This document shows, in pieces, positions 1 through 5,465 of a stretch of 12,684 nt of DNA; position 1 is the stretch's first letter, and every line of letters starts with the position of its first letter. Position numbers and translations under genes: made by a program. The notes under the pieces were generated by a model. That model was not told the origin of the DNA. It was given only the letters and a program-made list of their open reading frames with translations, and did no database searches. Source of the DNA: Spirochaetaceae bacterium (GTDB taxonomy: Bacteria; Spirochaetota; Spirochaetia; Treponematales; Breznakiellaceae); contig JAIRNN010000087.1 in NCBI GenBank assembly GCA_031257995.1, positions 1 to 12,684 of the forward strand, given 5' to 3'.

Positions 1-2
1 AT

Positions 3-89
3 GTCGAGGCGTATTACAATCGCCTTCGTATCCATTCGGCGCTTGACTATATGGCGCCTGATGTGTTTAACTCAAGGCAAGTCGCTTAA
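3..89 (+). CDS. IS3-family transposase, C-terminal end (partial)
   Basis: Only the last 28 codons are in the window; the gene enters from the left edge. Reading from base 3 gives a peptide containing EAYYNRLRIHSALDYMAP and ending at TAA (87-89). The pattern Y-Y-N-x-x-R-x-H-S-A-L-x-Y-x-x-P is the conserved tail of the integrase-type (DDE) OrfB transposase of IS3/IS150-group elements, just after the catalytic Glu region. The stop is followed within 30 bases by what looks like the terminal inverted repeat, as expected for the 3' end of such an element. The catalytic residues lie outside the window, so activity cannot be judged. Confidence 0.85.
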   Translation, partial: VEAYYNRLRIHSALDYMAPDVFNSRQVA

Positions 90-90
90 T

Positions 91-117
91 GGTGTCTGCC
101 TAATGGGGTAAAGTCCA
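91..117 (+). repeat. Probable right terminal inverted repeat of the IS3-type element
   Basis: Read inward on the minus strand the end begins TGGACTTTACCCCATTAG, the TGGACT...CCCC style of IS150-group ends, and it lies directly after the transposase stop. The outer boundary is inferred to be near base 117. The partner repeat is outside the window, so this is inference from position and style. The minus-strand phage gene runs into it and takes its stop codon from it. Confidence 0.55.
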
Positions 118-393
118 AGTCGCAAGATAGGTTTCATCCGTCTCGTGCTCCTTGACTTGCAGAAGACAAAAACCGAGCCTTATCAAGCTGTCTTCCCACA
201 AGGCAAGCTGCTCGTTTAATGCCCACATCTCTTTTTCCCTGTCATACTCTCCGTGGCCAAAGTGCCGACACGCTTCTTCAGCCGCCGTGTCCGCTGTATC
301 GGGATCCCTTCCGGCAACTTCTTCAAACTGAAACCTGCTGATCCTTTCAGCAAGCTCCGGCCTTATCCGTCTTTGATATTCTGAAAATTTCAT
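100..393 (-). CDS. Phage early gene of unknown function, 3' end cut off by the IS
   Basis: A 97-aa product starts at ATG 393 with a good ribosome site (AAAGGAG, about 5 bases upstream); longer upstream extension would overlap the next gene and lacks such a site. The protein is acidic and probably helical (E, W and L rich: FGHGEYDREKEMWALNEQ). I do not recognise a family. It is the last visible gene of the leftward early operon, 29 bases after the winged-helix gene. The final five residues (WTLPH) and the TAG stop are read from the IS terminal repeat, so the native C-terminus is missing. It may once have been longer; product stability is unknown. Confidence 0.6.
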   Translation of the reverse strand: MKFSEYQRRIRPELAERISRFQFEEVAGRDPDTADTAAEEACRHFGHGEYDREKEMWALNEQLALWEDSLIRLGFCLLQVKEHETDETYLATWTLPH

Positions 394-422
394 GCGTTCT
401 CCTTTAGGAAACTTCCGTTTCC

Positions 423-728
423 TTACTGCATCTCCGAAGCGTACCGCGCCTCGTCCTCGGTCAGCCGCAGTTTCGCCGACTGAAACCCCTTGATAATAGT
501 CCCCGCGAAGCCCCCGAACTTCGCCGACATCCGCCATTTCCCGCCAGCGGGCCGCTCTATCCACCCGCGCCCTTCCAGAATCTTAAGGTCGCGGCAGACA
601 TTGGCCTCAAGCGTCCCCAACTCACGCGCGAGCGCCTTGTTGCTCATCCCCTCTACCGGACTCTCCACCAGCTTCTCGACGATGGCCAGCATCCGCTCCT
701 GGCTGTTCAGTTTTTTGCCCGTTTCCAC
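423..728 (-). CDS. Winged-helix DNA-binding protein (IclR/MarR-like HTH) of Mu-like phage
   Basis: 101 aa. The start is GTG at 728, chosen because a perfect TAAGGAGG site lies just upstream. Residues about 10-70 form a winged helix: LNSQERMLAIVEKLVES (helix 1), MSNKALARELG (helix 2), LEANVCRDLKILEGRGWIER (recognition helix and wing entry), then GGKWRMS (wing). Small IclR-type HTH proteins of this size are common in the early region of Mu-like prophages downstream of gam; their exact job is not established. It overlaps the upstream 46-aa gene by 22 bases, indicating translational coupling. Probably a regulator or a DNA-binding accessory protein. Confidence 0.8.
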   Translation of the reverse strand: METGKKLNSQERMLAIVEKLVESPVEGMSNKALARELGTLEANVCRDLKILEGRGWIERPAGGKWRMSAKFGGFAGTIIKGFQSAKLRLTEDEARYASEMQ

Positions 729-847
729 GCCGCCTCCTTAATCCCGTTTTTCCGCTGGGCATCAAGCCAGTCCAGAATGAACATCCAGCGGCTGATCTTT
801 TTGTTGAGATACCGGCGCGCCGCCACGTAAAAGTATTTGTATTCCAT
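707..847 (-). CDS. Small basic phage protein, 46 aa
   Basis: This short frame fills the gap between gam and the winged-helix gene. ATG at 847 follows the gam stop (850-852) by a few bases, and its TGA (707-709) lies inside the next gene, a 22-base overlap. The upstream sequence offers only a weak ribosome site (GGGAG about 13 bases away), so translation is probably coupled to gam. The product is aromatic at its N-terminus (MEYKYFYVAARRYL), then basic and amphipathic (LDWLDAQRKNGIKEAAWKRAK). No family recognised. Support comes from the compact operon and overlap rather than from homology. Confidence 0.5.
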   Translation of the reverse strand: MEYKYFYVAARRYLNKKISRWMFILDWLDAQRKNGIKEAAWKRAKN

Positions 848-849
848 CG

Positions 850-1359
850 CTACACCTGCTCCCGGAGCAGATCCCGGTTGATCTCCTCCTTGTCCGCCTC
901 GCAGAAAAAGTCGTCCTTGACCTTCCGCACCGCGTCCGCCTGGCCCGGCGTCTCGTCGTCAAGCCCCTTCATCGCTTCCTTGTCCGGTTCCTCCTTCCCC
1001 CGGATATACCGGTCAAACCCCAGCTTCTTCAGCAACTCCAGCGTCGTCTTCTTCACGCTGATTTTCGTACTCTTCCGGTAGCCGAAAGTCCCGAACGAAA
1101 GCTGGACGCTTTTCCGGTCGCGGAACAAGTCATCCTTGTTGTATTCCGCGAACGCCCCCAACAGCCCCGAAAGCTCGGTGATGCGCTTCCGCTTCCCCTC
1201 GCCCTTCTTCGCCGTCTCGCTCTTGATCTCCGCGATGGCCCGGTGCCCCTCGCCGTCAATAGCCTCAAGCTCGCTCTCCAAAAGCCCGATCTCCTTCAAA
1301 ACGAGATTGGCCTCCTCAATCGTTTCAATCTTCTTCACACTCGGTTTCAGTCTCGCCAT
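850..1359 (-). CDS. gam: Gam-like host-nuclease inhibitor (Mu Gam family)
   Basis: 169 aa, very near the 174 aa of phage Mu Gam. Mu Gam is a Ku-like dimer that coats double-stranded DNA ends and blocks RecBCD-type exonucleases. The sequence shows the family layout: an N-terminal basic patch (MARLKPSVKKI), a long coiled coil (about residues 15-75, ELEAIDGEGHRAIAEIKSE), then a beta/alpha C-terminal domain with FGTFGYRKSTKISVKK, LLKKLGFDRYIRGKEEPDKEAM, matching Mu's sequence ending in LGLQRFIRTKQEINKEA. The start ATG has a GGAGG site and directly follows the TAA of the 72-aa gene. It lies in the early operon as in Mu, but without MuA/MuB upstream. Confidence 0.87.
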   Translation of the reverse strand: MARLKPSVKKIETIEEANLVLKEIGLLESELEAIDGEGHRAIAEIKSETAKKGEGKRKRITELSGLLGAFAEYNKDDLFRDRKSVQLSFGTFGYRKSTKISVKKTTLELLKKLGFDRYIRGKEEPDKEAMKGLDDETPGQADAVRKVKDDFFCEADKEEINRDLLREQV

Positions 1360-1578
1360 TTATTTTTCCTCCTCAAACGGCAGTTTGTTTCGTTTGTCCT
1401 GATTTTTGCCCCAAGCCGTGAGTTTGCGTTCGGTGGCTTCGTCCACCGCCGCCTCCCACTCCTTCGCGAAGCCCAGATACATCGGGATTTTCGTCCTGAA
1501 ATACAGCGTCTGGACATCCCTCATCTGCTTTACCGCTAAGACGTAATCCGTCCACGATGTGATTCTCGCTACGCTCAT
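1360..1578 (-). CDS. Hypothetical phage protein, 72 aa
   Basis: ATG at 1578 overlaps the stop of the preceding frame as ATGA (1575-1578), with GGGAGGGG as ribosome site; its TAA is followed at once by the gam ATG. The product is soluble and mixed-charge (begins MSVARITSWTDYVLAVKQM, ends KRNKLPFEEEK). The central KEWEAAVDEATERKLTAW looks helical. I do not recognise the family. The coupling on both sides argues that it is a real early gene. An in-frame extension upstream exists but overlaps the Cys gene and has no start site, so the shorter form is preferred. Confidence 0.65.
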   Translation of the reverse strand: MSVARITSWTDYVLAVKQMRDVQTLYFRTKIPMYLGFAKEWEAAVDEATERKLTAWGKNQDKRNKLPFEEEK

Positions 1579-1771
1579 ACCGCCCCTCCCATGGTTGTCT
1601 GGCTGGCCGCAACCGCCTTGAAAATATAGCCCCCGAACTGGCCGGTAAAGTCCGAGCAGTCCCGGCCGCTCCCGTGAAGTTGCGCCACGACCCGTTGTGA
1701 AACACGCACTCCTCGCACGATTCGCCCTTGACGGGAACAATCGCCTGTCCCGGTTTCGCGTTGATCCTCAT
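1575..1771 (-). pseudogene. Small Cys-rich phage protein, apparently frameshifted
   Basis: ATG at 1771 overlaps the BRO gene stop as ATGA. The first half reads MRINAKPGQAIVPVKG then CEECVFHNGSW, a plausible CxxC zinc-type knuckle. The end that fits the next gene, with an ATGA overlap at 1575-1578, is in another frame and reads GRDCSDFTGQFGGYIFKAV, a typical tail for small phage C-x2-C...C...IFK proteins. The distance between the two coupled ends is 197 bases, not a multiple of three, so one shift (net -1 reading) is needed around 1660-1690. No classical slippery heptamer is seen. Likely an indel mutation or sequencing error; programmed shifting is possible but unsupported. Confidence 0.6.
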
Positions 1772-2418
1772 ACCCCGCCCCCTTTGTCGCTGGCGGCGGC
1801 GGCCCACGCCGCAATTTCCGCGTCCCGCTCCTCCGCGGAAAGCGCGAAAAACCCGTCGAGAAACTTCCTGATCCTCACCCGCCCCTTCTTGGTGATCATC
1901 TGAATAGCGGAAACCGGGTATTTCCGGACATGGAGTTTCAAAATGTCGAGCCGGTCTCCCGCCGTCAGAAAACCGCGCCGCTCATAACGGCCGACTTCGC
2001 TCCGCAGCGCCTTCACTTCGTCACGAAGATACCCGTTTTCTTCCTCCAGGCCTTTAACCAGCAGATAACCCTCGATAAAGTCCCCCGGCCTTGTCCCGTA
2101 GCCCCCCGTCCTGCGGATCTGCGGAAGCACTTCCTCGAAAAGCCACTTCTCAAAACGCCGCGCTTGCGGCAGATTGCTGCCGACCACGAGCCGGAACACG
2201 CCGCCTTCATTGATGATACGGGCTTCTTGTGTGCCGCCTGCGGTCTGAAGGGGGTAGTGTTTCGCGACCCCCTTGCAATGCTTTTGGATCGCGTCATTGG
2301 TATTCTTATACCCAAGTGCCGTGGCCACATCCCTGCCGACCCACCATTCCTGACCGTCCACAATAACAACGCGGACTTCCTTCTCCTCAAAACTGAAAGG
2401 AATAAGCTGGTTGTTCAT
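1768..2418 (-). CDS. BRO-family phage antirepressor
   Basis: 216 aa. Residues about 8-105 are a Bro-N domain: FSFEEKEVRVVIVDGQEWWV, then GRDVATALGYKNTNDAIQKH, HYPLQT, INEGGVFRLVVGSNLPQAR, FEKWLFEEVLPQIRRTGGYG. These are signature pieces of phage antirepressors (Ant/BRO) that bind and neutralise CI-type repressors or DNA. A coiled coil follows (about 118-147), then a basic C-terminal segment (150-216), perhaps helical and DNA-binding, similar in position to the variable C-terminal domain of the family. It overlaps the Ner-like gene by ATGA (2415-2418) with an AAGGAGG site. With a repressor that seems unable to self-cleave at 2890-3696, this is the best candidate for the prophage induction switch. 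Confidence 0.87.
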   Translation of the reverse strand: MNNQLIPFSFEEKEVRVVIVDGQEWWVGRDVATALGYKNTNDAIQKHCKGVAKHYPLQTAGGTQEARIINEGGVFRLVVGSNLPQARRFEKWLFEEVLPQIRRTGGYGTRPGDFIEGYLLVKGLEEENGYLRDEVKALRSEVGRYERRGFLTAGDRLDILKLHVRKYPVSAIQMITKKGRVRIRKFLDGFFALSAEERDAEIAAWAAAASDKGGGV

Positions 2419-2702
2419 ACCTTCCTCCTTGGATTCGCCGCGTCAGCCGCCGCTAGAAGTTCGGTAAACGACTTGTAGCCGAGAAACTTGCGCAGGGCGG
2501 TTTTTGTGCGCTCGGAGTTCTTGCGCCCCACGATAAACTCTGATATACTGGTGATGGCGAGTCCGGCTTCTTGCGCGACCGTTTTGTAACGAATGTTGCA
2601 CAGGTTAAGTTGGTACTTAATCCAGCAACCCTGGCCTGGGGTTATGCGTCCGGCCCTTGCCGCCGCCGTTCCCAAGTCTTGGCTTGTTGTTTTTATAGCC
2701 AT
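2415..2702 (-). CDS. Ner/Cro-like HTH regulator, first gene of the early operon
   Basis: 95 aa; ATG at 2702 with AAGGAG 7 bases upstream. Residues about 26-70 carry a helix-turn-helix: WIKYQLNLCNIRYKTVAQEA (support helices), GLAITSISEFIVGRKNSE (turn and recognition helix), then RTKTALRKFLGYKSFTELL. The IKYQL...VAQEAG...S.S.F..GRK...LGY.S..EL pattern resembles Ner/Nlp-type and other small phage regulators that sit beside the repressor and turn down early transcription. It is divergent from the CI-like gene, 187 bases apart, the usual c/ner switch geometry. Whether it acts at the dyads in the shared control region is inference. Confidence 0.75.
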   Translation of the reverse strand: MAIKTTSQDLGTAAARAGRITPGQGCWIKYQLNLCNIRYKTVAQEAGLAITSISEFIVGRKNSERTKTALRKFLGYKSFTELLAAADAANPRRKV

Positions 2703-2714
2703 TTTTAGCTCCTT

Positions 2715-2730
2715 CCCGCCTTTAGGCGGG
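2715..2730 (-). promoter_or_regulatory. Hairpin next to the ribosome site of the Ner-like gene
   Basis: CCCGCC and GGCGGG pair with a 4-base loop; on the minus-strand mRNA the stem ends right against the AAGGAG ribosome site of the Ner-like gene. It could limit ribosome access or stabilise the 5' end of the message. Effect inferred only. Confidence 0.4.
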
Positions 2731-2741
2731 GTTTGTTGGAT

Positions 2742-2787
2742 TTGCAGGGTTTCACACTTCTAAGGGCGGGAACCCTGCAATTTTTTA
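2742..2787 (+). terminator. Terminator-like stem-loop between early operon and repressor
   Basis: A perfect 10-bp stem (TTGCAGGGTT / AACCCTGCAA, loop 19 bases) is followed on the plus strand by TTTTTTATT, the layout of an intrinsic terminator for rightward transcripts. No rightward gene ends nearby, so it may insulate the repressor from read-through. On the minus strand the same stem would sit in the early-operon leader, preceded by the A-run. The loop is larger than usual. Confidence 0.5.
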
Positions 2788-2889
2788 TTGTGTCGGCGGA
2801 CATTTCCAACCGACAATCTAATAGCAATGTCGATATTTCTTCTTATCAAGAGATTTCGATAAAATATTAAGATTTTTCTTGATTTCTTT

Positions 2890-3696
2890 ATGGACTGGAT
2901 AAGAATTATCGAAATTATTGAAAACTCTCTTGTTCAAAGCGGCAAAAATAAGGCGGATTTACCCAAAGTATTGGGAGTTCGTCCGCAGTACTTGTCCGAC
3001 TTACGGTCGGGCAAGTCAAAAAACCCGGGTTCAGATTTTACGCTTGCCCTTATTAACAAAATGGGCGTGGACCCCGGATGGTTAGAAACTGGCTATGGCA
3101 GCCCATTTGTAAAGCCGGAAGCCCGCGCAAGTCTGGAATATACCCCATCGTCCGTAAGTTCGGGAGACTACGTAATAGACACATTCAAAATTCCCCTGCT
3201 TACGAGGGATCAGGCTATGCGATTTGATCCAGACAAGGAAATCCCCGAACGAAAAGCACATTCGGGCGATTACCCCGACCTGTCCCTCGTTCCTGTCCCC
3301 TGGCGCGTTATGGAATATAGCACCGACCTTCGCGCCATTACGGTCTTTGACAGCCGGATGTTTCCGGTTCTAAAAAACGGGGACATTGCCATCTTTGAGG
3401 CGGGCAGCCGTGGCAATGGGATTCAAGTTTACCGTATGGGCGGCAAGCTGCACATAACGTATGCCGGTGTTGAAGACAATCATTTCCGGCTGTTCAGCGA
3501 AAAGGAAAAAGAGATCGCATTCGATGGAAAGACCTATTTCCCTATCGGATGTGTCCGCGCCGTGGTGAGCGATTTAATGGGCTATGACTGGCCGTCAACC
3601 GCGAAAGCAAACACTGAAATTATGTTGCGTTCACCGAGTGCCGCATCACTTCTCCCGACTCCGGTTTCCGCAGGTGATGAAAAGGGCAGTAATTAG
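2890..3696 (+). CDS. CI-like phage repressor, HTH plus S24-type domain lacking an obvious Ser/Lys dyad
   Basis: 268 aa. Residues 1-72 are an HTH of the phage-repressor type (LPKVLGVRPQYLSDLRSG, ending WLETGYG). Residues about 140-228 resemble the LexA/CI S24 fold: LRAITVFDSRMFPVLKNGD, IQVYRMGGKLHITYAG, ending IGCVRAVV. In active members the motif is GDSM-x-P and a Lys follows later; here the position before Met157 is Arg156 (Ser155 is one residue off) and the expected Lys position is Thr190, so RecA-stimulated self-cleavage looks unlikely. The linker and the C-terminal 40 residues (SPSAASLLPT) look disordered. No Shine-Dalgarno sequence precedes the ATG. Divergent from the Ner-like gene; presumably maintains lysogeny by shutting the early promoter. 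Confidence 0.85.
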   Translation: MDWIRIIEIIENSLVQSGKNKADLPKVLGVRPQYLSDLRSGKSKNPGSDFTLALINKMGVDPGWLETGYGSPFVKPEARASLEYTPSSVSSGDYVIDTFKIPLLTRDQAMRFDPDKEIPERKAHSGDYPDLSLVPVPWRVMEYSTDLRAITVFDSRMFPVLKNGDIAIFEAGSRGNGIQVYRMGGKLHITYAGVEDNHFRLFSEKEKEIAFDGKTYFPIGCVRAVVSDLMGYDWPSTAKANTEIMLRSPSAASLLPTPVSAGDEKGSN

Positions 3697-3816
3697 GGTA
3701 ACGCCTGAAAATATATTATGGAGAGGAATGAGAAGGATTATGGCGAAGGGAAAATTTAGCTTGCAAATGGAAAAGGGAAAGGTACTGAAAAATTGACACC
3801 CCCATTTTTGCCGCTT

Positions 3817-4017
3817 TTAGGCTTCCAACGCGGCAACACGCACGGCAAGCTCCCCGGCAGCCTGTGCCGCCACGATAATCTTCGCGCACACTTCCCGCGC
3901 GCCGCCGTAGTCCTTGCCGCCCTCTACCGTAACCTCCGGTTCAAACGGCTTTCCCCGCAGGGCCTTGGCCAGCGCGTCAAGAGCCGCCGAAACCGCCTTC
4001 AATTCATTGCTATACAT
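3817..4017 (-). CDS. Small helical phage protein, 66 aa
   Basis: ATG at 4017 is chosen because GGGAG lies 8 bases upstream; a longer start at 4080 lacks a ribosome site. The protein is alanine-rich and probably all helical: NELKAVSAALDALAKALRGK, a short acidic link (EVTVEGGKDYGG), and KIIVAAQAAGELAVRVAALE, suggesting two amphipathic helices. No family recognised. It lies alone on the minus strand between the repressor and the lysis genes and diverges from the amidase across a palindromic region. Downstream (3787-3810) a weak A/T hairpin could end its message. The 120 bases between the repressor stop and this gene hold no other gene I can support. Confidence 0.5.
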   Translation of the reverse strand: MYSNELKAVSAALDALAKALRGKPFEPEVTVEGGKDYGGAREVCAKIIVAAQAAGELAVRVAALEA

Positions 4018-4078
4018 AATCACACTCCCAAATAAATTGGCGGCATCGAGTCCGGCCGCCACGGACATCCAACATTCC

Positions 4079-4108
4079 ATAACTCACAATGAGTTATGCT
4101 AAAAGCAT
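4079..4108. promoter_or_regulatory. Paired palindromes, candidate operator
   Basis: ATAACTCA and TGAGTTAT form a perfect 8-bp dyad around CAA (4079-4097); directly overlapping it ATGCT/AGCAT form a second 5-bp dyad around AAA (4096-4108). They lie between the divergent 66-aa gene and the lysis operon. A protein dimer site is the simplest reading, for instance for a phage regulator; the protein is unknown. Confidence 0.45.
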
Positions 4109-4142
4109 ACCCCGCGAACCAGTCCAAAACCAATAATTACGG

Positions 4143-4176
4143 TTATTGCAATATGCCGCCTTCCCCCCGGTACAAT
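4143..4176 (+). promoter_or_regulatory. Candidate late/lysis promoter
   Basis: TACAAT (4171-4176) is a good -10 box seven bases before the amidase ATG. The -35 region is poor (TTGCAA at 4146-4151 would leave a 19-base spacer). Over it sits TTAT-N6-ATGC (4143-4156), loosely like the TTAT-N6-ATAA site of the Mu C activator, whose promoters also have weak -35 boxes. No C-like gene is visible, so activator control is speculation. Confidence 0.35.
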
Positions 4177-4183
4177 CTTTTCT

Positions 4184-4726
4184 ATGATACAGCGGCAACT
4201 CTTAACCAGAAATATGTTTTCGCGTCCCGGCAAGAAACGGGAAGCCGTGAAAGGCATCGTCATCCACTGGGTGGGGAACGCGGGGAGCGGCGCGGCGGCA
4301 AACCGGAATTATTTTGAAAGCCTGAAAAACCAGAAGCCGGAAAACAAGGGCGCGCGTTTCGCGTCCGCCCATTTTATCGCGGGACTTGAGGGCGAGATAA
4401 TCCAGCGCGTCCCGCTTGACGAAATGGCCTGCCATGCCGGCGCGAAAACCTACAAGCCCGAAGCGATCACGGCATTCGGCCATTATCCCAACAACTGCAC
4501 GACAGGCATCGAACTCTGCCACCCGGACGAAAGCGGCACATTCACCCGCCTAACGCTGGACGCGGCCGCGGAATTATGCGCGCCGCTTTGTTCCCAGCTT
4601 GGCATTTCGCGAAAAGACATCTGGACGCGCCACCAGATCACGGGCAAGATTTGCCCCAAAGGGTTTGTCGGACACCCCGAAGAGTTTGACACGTTTGAGG
4701 AGGCCGCGCTATGGAAATCAAGATGA
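4184..4726 (+). CDS. N-acetylmuramoyl-L-alanine amidase (Amidase_2), phage endolysin
   Basis: 180 aa. It cleaves the bond between MurNAc and L-alanine in peptidoglycan during lysis. The T7-lysozyme-like zinc amidase motifs are all present: GIVIHWVGN (His28, zinc), FASAHFIAG, MACHAGA, NNCTTGIELCHPD, and RHQITGKICPKGF with His150, Lys155 and Cys157 matching the second and third zinc ligands and the catalytic Lys. There is no signal peptide, so release through a holin is expected. The start at 4184 keeps the NRPGK-like lead (NMFSRPGKKRE) of relatives; no Shine-Dalgarno sequence is seen for it or for the internal Met at 4214, and the -10 box is so close that the message may be leaderless. Overlaps the next gene by 16 bases. 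Confidence 0.9.
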   Translation: MIQRQLLTRNMFSRPGKKREAVKGIVIHWVGNAGSGAAANRNYFESLKNQKPENKGARFASAHFIAGLEGEIIQRVPLDEMACHAGAKTYKPEAITAFGHYPNNCTTGIELCHPDESGTFTRLTLDAAAELCAPLCSQLGISRKDIWTRHQITGKICPKGFVGHPEEFDTFEEAALWKSR

Positions 4727-4962
4727 AAACCGTGTCGAACCTCGCCGCCGCCCTCGCGCTGTGCGTCGTGCTGGTGTCGTTCATTCTGAACGCGGCGGGC
4801 CTTGCCCGCATCGACATGACCGACGCGCTCAAGGCGGGCGGGTTTGTGAAGGCGGTGTTTTTGCCGGTGGACGTTTCCCTCTGGATAATGAACATATTCG
4901 GCGGCAAAAGCGGAAGCGGTACCGCCGCCGGCATCGCGCTCCGGGACGAGAACAACGCGTGA
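4711..4962 (+). CDS. Holin-like small membrane protein
   Basis: 83 aa, starting inside the amidase gene with a strong GAGGAGG site. Residues about 8-30 are a clear membrane segment (LAAALALCVVLVSFILNAAG), a second hydrophobic stretch (about 45-63, FVKAVFLPVDVSLWIMNIFG) is weaker, and the C-terminus is polar (GGKSGSGTAAG...RDENNA). Size, membrane content and position directly after an endolysin fit a holin or antiholin. Holins share little sequence, so the role is inferred from context. Confidence 0.62.
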   Translation: MEIKMKTVSNLAAALALCVVLVSFILNAAGLARIDMTDALKAGGFVKAVFLPVDVSLWIMNIFGGKSGSGTAAGIALRDENNA

Positions 4963-4976
4963 TGAAGAAGGGTTAA

Positions 4977-5321
4977 GTGAATGCGCGTGATATGGCTATA
5001 CCTGTCCGTTTGTTTATTGTTCTTATCGCCGCCGCCGTTATTCTCGCAGCAGGGAACATTGGACAGTATCTATGCTTCACTGGACGAATTAGAGCGGACG
5101 CTGCTCGCTATACAGAGCGAGAACGAGAGCTTGAAAGCCGGCACGAAGACCTTGCAAGAGAACTTGACGGAGAGCGAAACCGCCAACAGGAGGCTGTCCG
5201 CATTGTCGGCGGAATTGCGGACGCTCCCGGCCGGACAGGCACAGGCGTTCAGGCGGCAATCGGCCTTGTTAGAACAATCAGAGAGGAGATTAAAACGCTG
5301 GAGGCTTGCCTCAATAATTGA
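4977..5321 (+). CDS. Overlapping frame: TM plus coiled-coil protein (Rz-like candidate)
   Basis: A GTG start 4 bases before the 4981 gene opens a 114-aa frame lying almost wholly within it (offset +1 relative to each other). The product has one N-terminal membrane segment (LFIVLIAAAVILAAGNIGQY), then a charged, probably coiled-coil periplasmic part (RADAARYTERERELESRHED, AIGLVRTIREEIKTLEACLN). This is the architecture of an inner-membrane spanin (Rz). Its codon use is poorer than that of the other frame: many third-position A/T and CGA/AGA codons. It is either a real overprinted gene as in lambda Rz/Rz1, or a lucky shadow. Both starts can use the same ribosome site. Confidence 0.32.
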   Translation: MNARDMAIPVRLFIVLIAAAVILAAGNIGQYLCFTGRIRADAARYTERERELESRHEDLARELDGERNRQQEAVRIVGGIADAPGRTGTGVQAAIGLVRTIREEIKTLEACLNN

Positions 5322-5370
5322 GGGGGCGGTTATCATCGCGCTGCTTGCGGTGTCGATAGGGGCAAAATAG
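4981..5370 (+). CDS. Lysis-cassette coiled-coil membrane protein (main frame)
   Basis: 129 aa. It begins with a signal peptide (WLYLSVCLLFLSPPPLFSQQ), runs as a coiled coil (about 25-105: LDELERTLLAIQSENESLK, SETANRRLSALSAELRTL, LLEQSERRLKRW) and ends in a membrane segment (ASIIEGAVIIALLAVSIGAK). ATG at 4981 sits 9 bases after AAGGG. Third codon positions are mostly G or C, like neighbouring genes, so this is taken as the main frame of two that almost fully overlap. A periplasmic coiled coil tethered after holin and endolysin suggests a spanin-like role or a generic phage membrane protein, but there is no convincing lipobox (the Cys in YLSVC has Val before it). Confidence 0.65.
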   Translation: MRVIWLYLSVCLLFLSPPPLFSQQGTLDSIYASLDELERTLLAIQSENESLKAGTKTLQENLTESETANRRLSALSAELRTLPAGQAQAFRRQSALLEQSERRLKRWRLASIIEGAVIIALLAVSIGAK

Positions 5371-5465
5371 GTTTCAAAAACCCAATAACCGCCGTTACCG
5401 CAAAACCGGGGGCGGCGGGTTTAATATAGGGGCAGGAGTATAACAGGGAAATAGCACAGTTTGTA

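Larger units (their letters stand above)
2703..2889. promoter_or_regulatory. Divergent early/repressor control region
   Basis: This gap between the Ner-like gene (left) and the repressor (right) is clearly AT-richer near the repressor. On the minus strand TTGATA (2847-2852 region) followed about 17 bases on by TGCTAT is a weak early promoter candidate. On the plus strand TAAGAT (2868-2873) lies about 16 bases before the repressor ATG, and there is no Shine-Dalgarno sequence there, so the repressor mRNA could be nearly leaderless, as known for lambda cI from PRM. A dyad TGTCGG/CCGACA (2791-2796 and 2810-2815, 13-base spacer) is a candidate operator. Three hairpins crowd the early-operon leader. 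Confidence 0.45.

Noticed and set aside
4202..4522. 106-aa minus-strand frame
   Set aside because: Antisense to the well-supported amidase.
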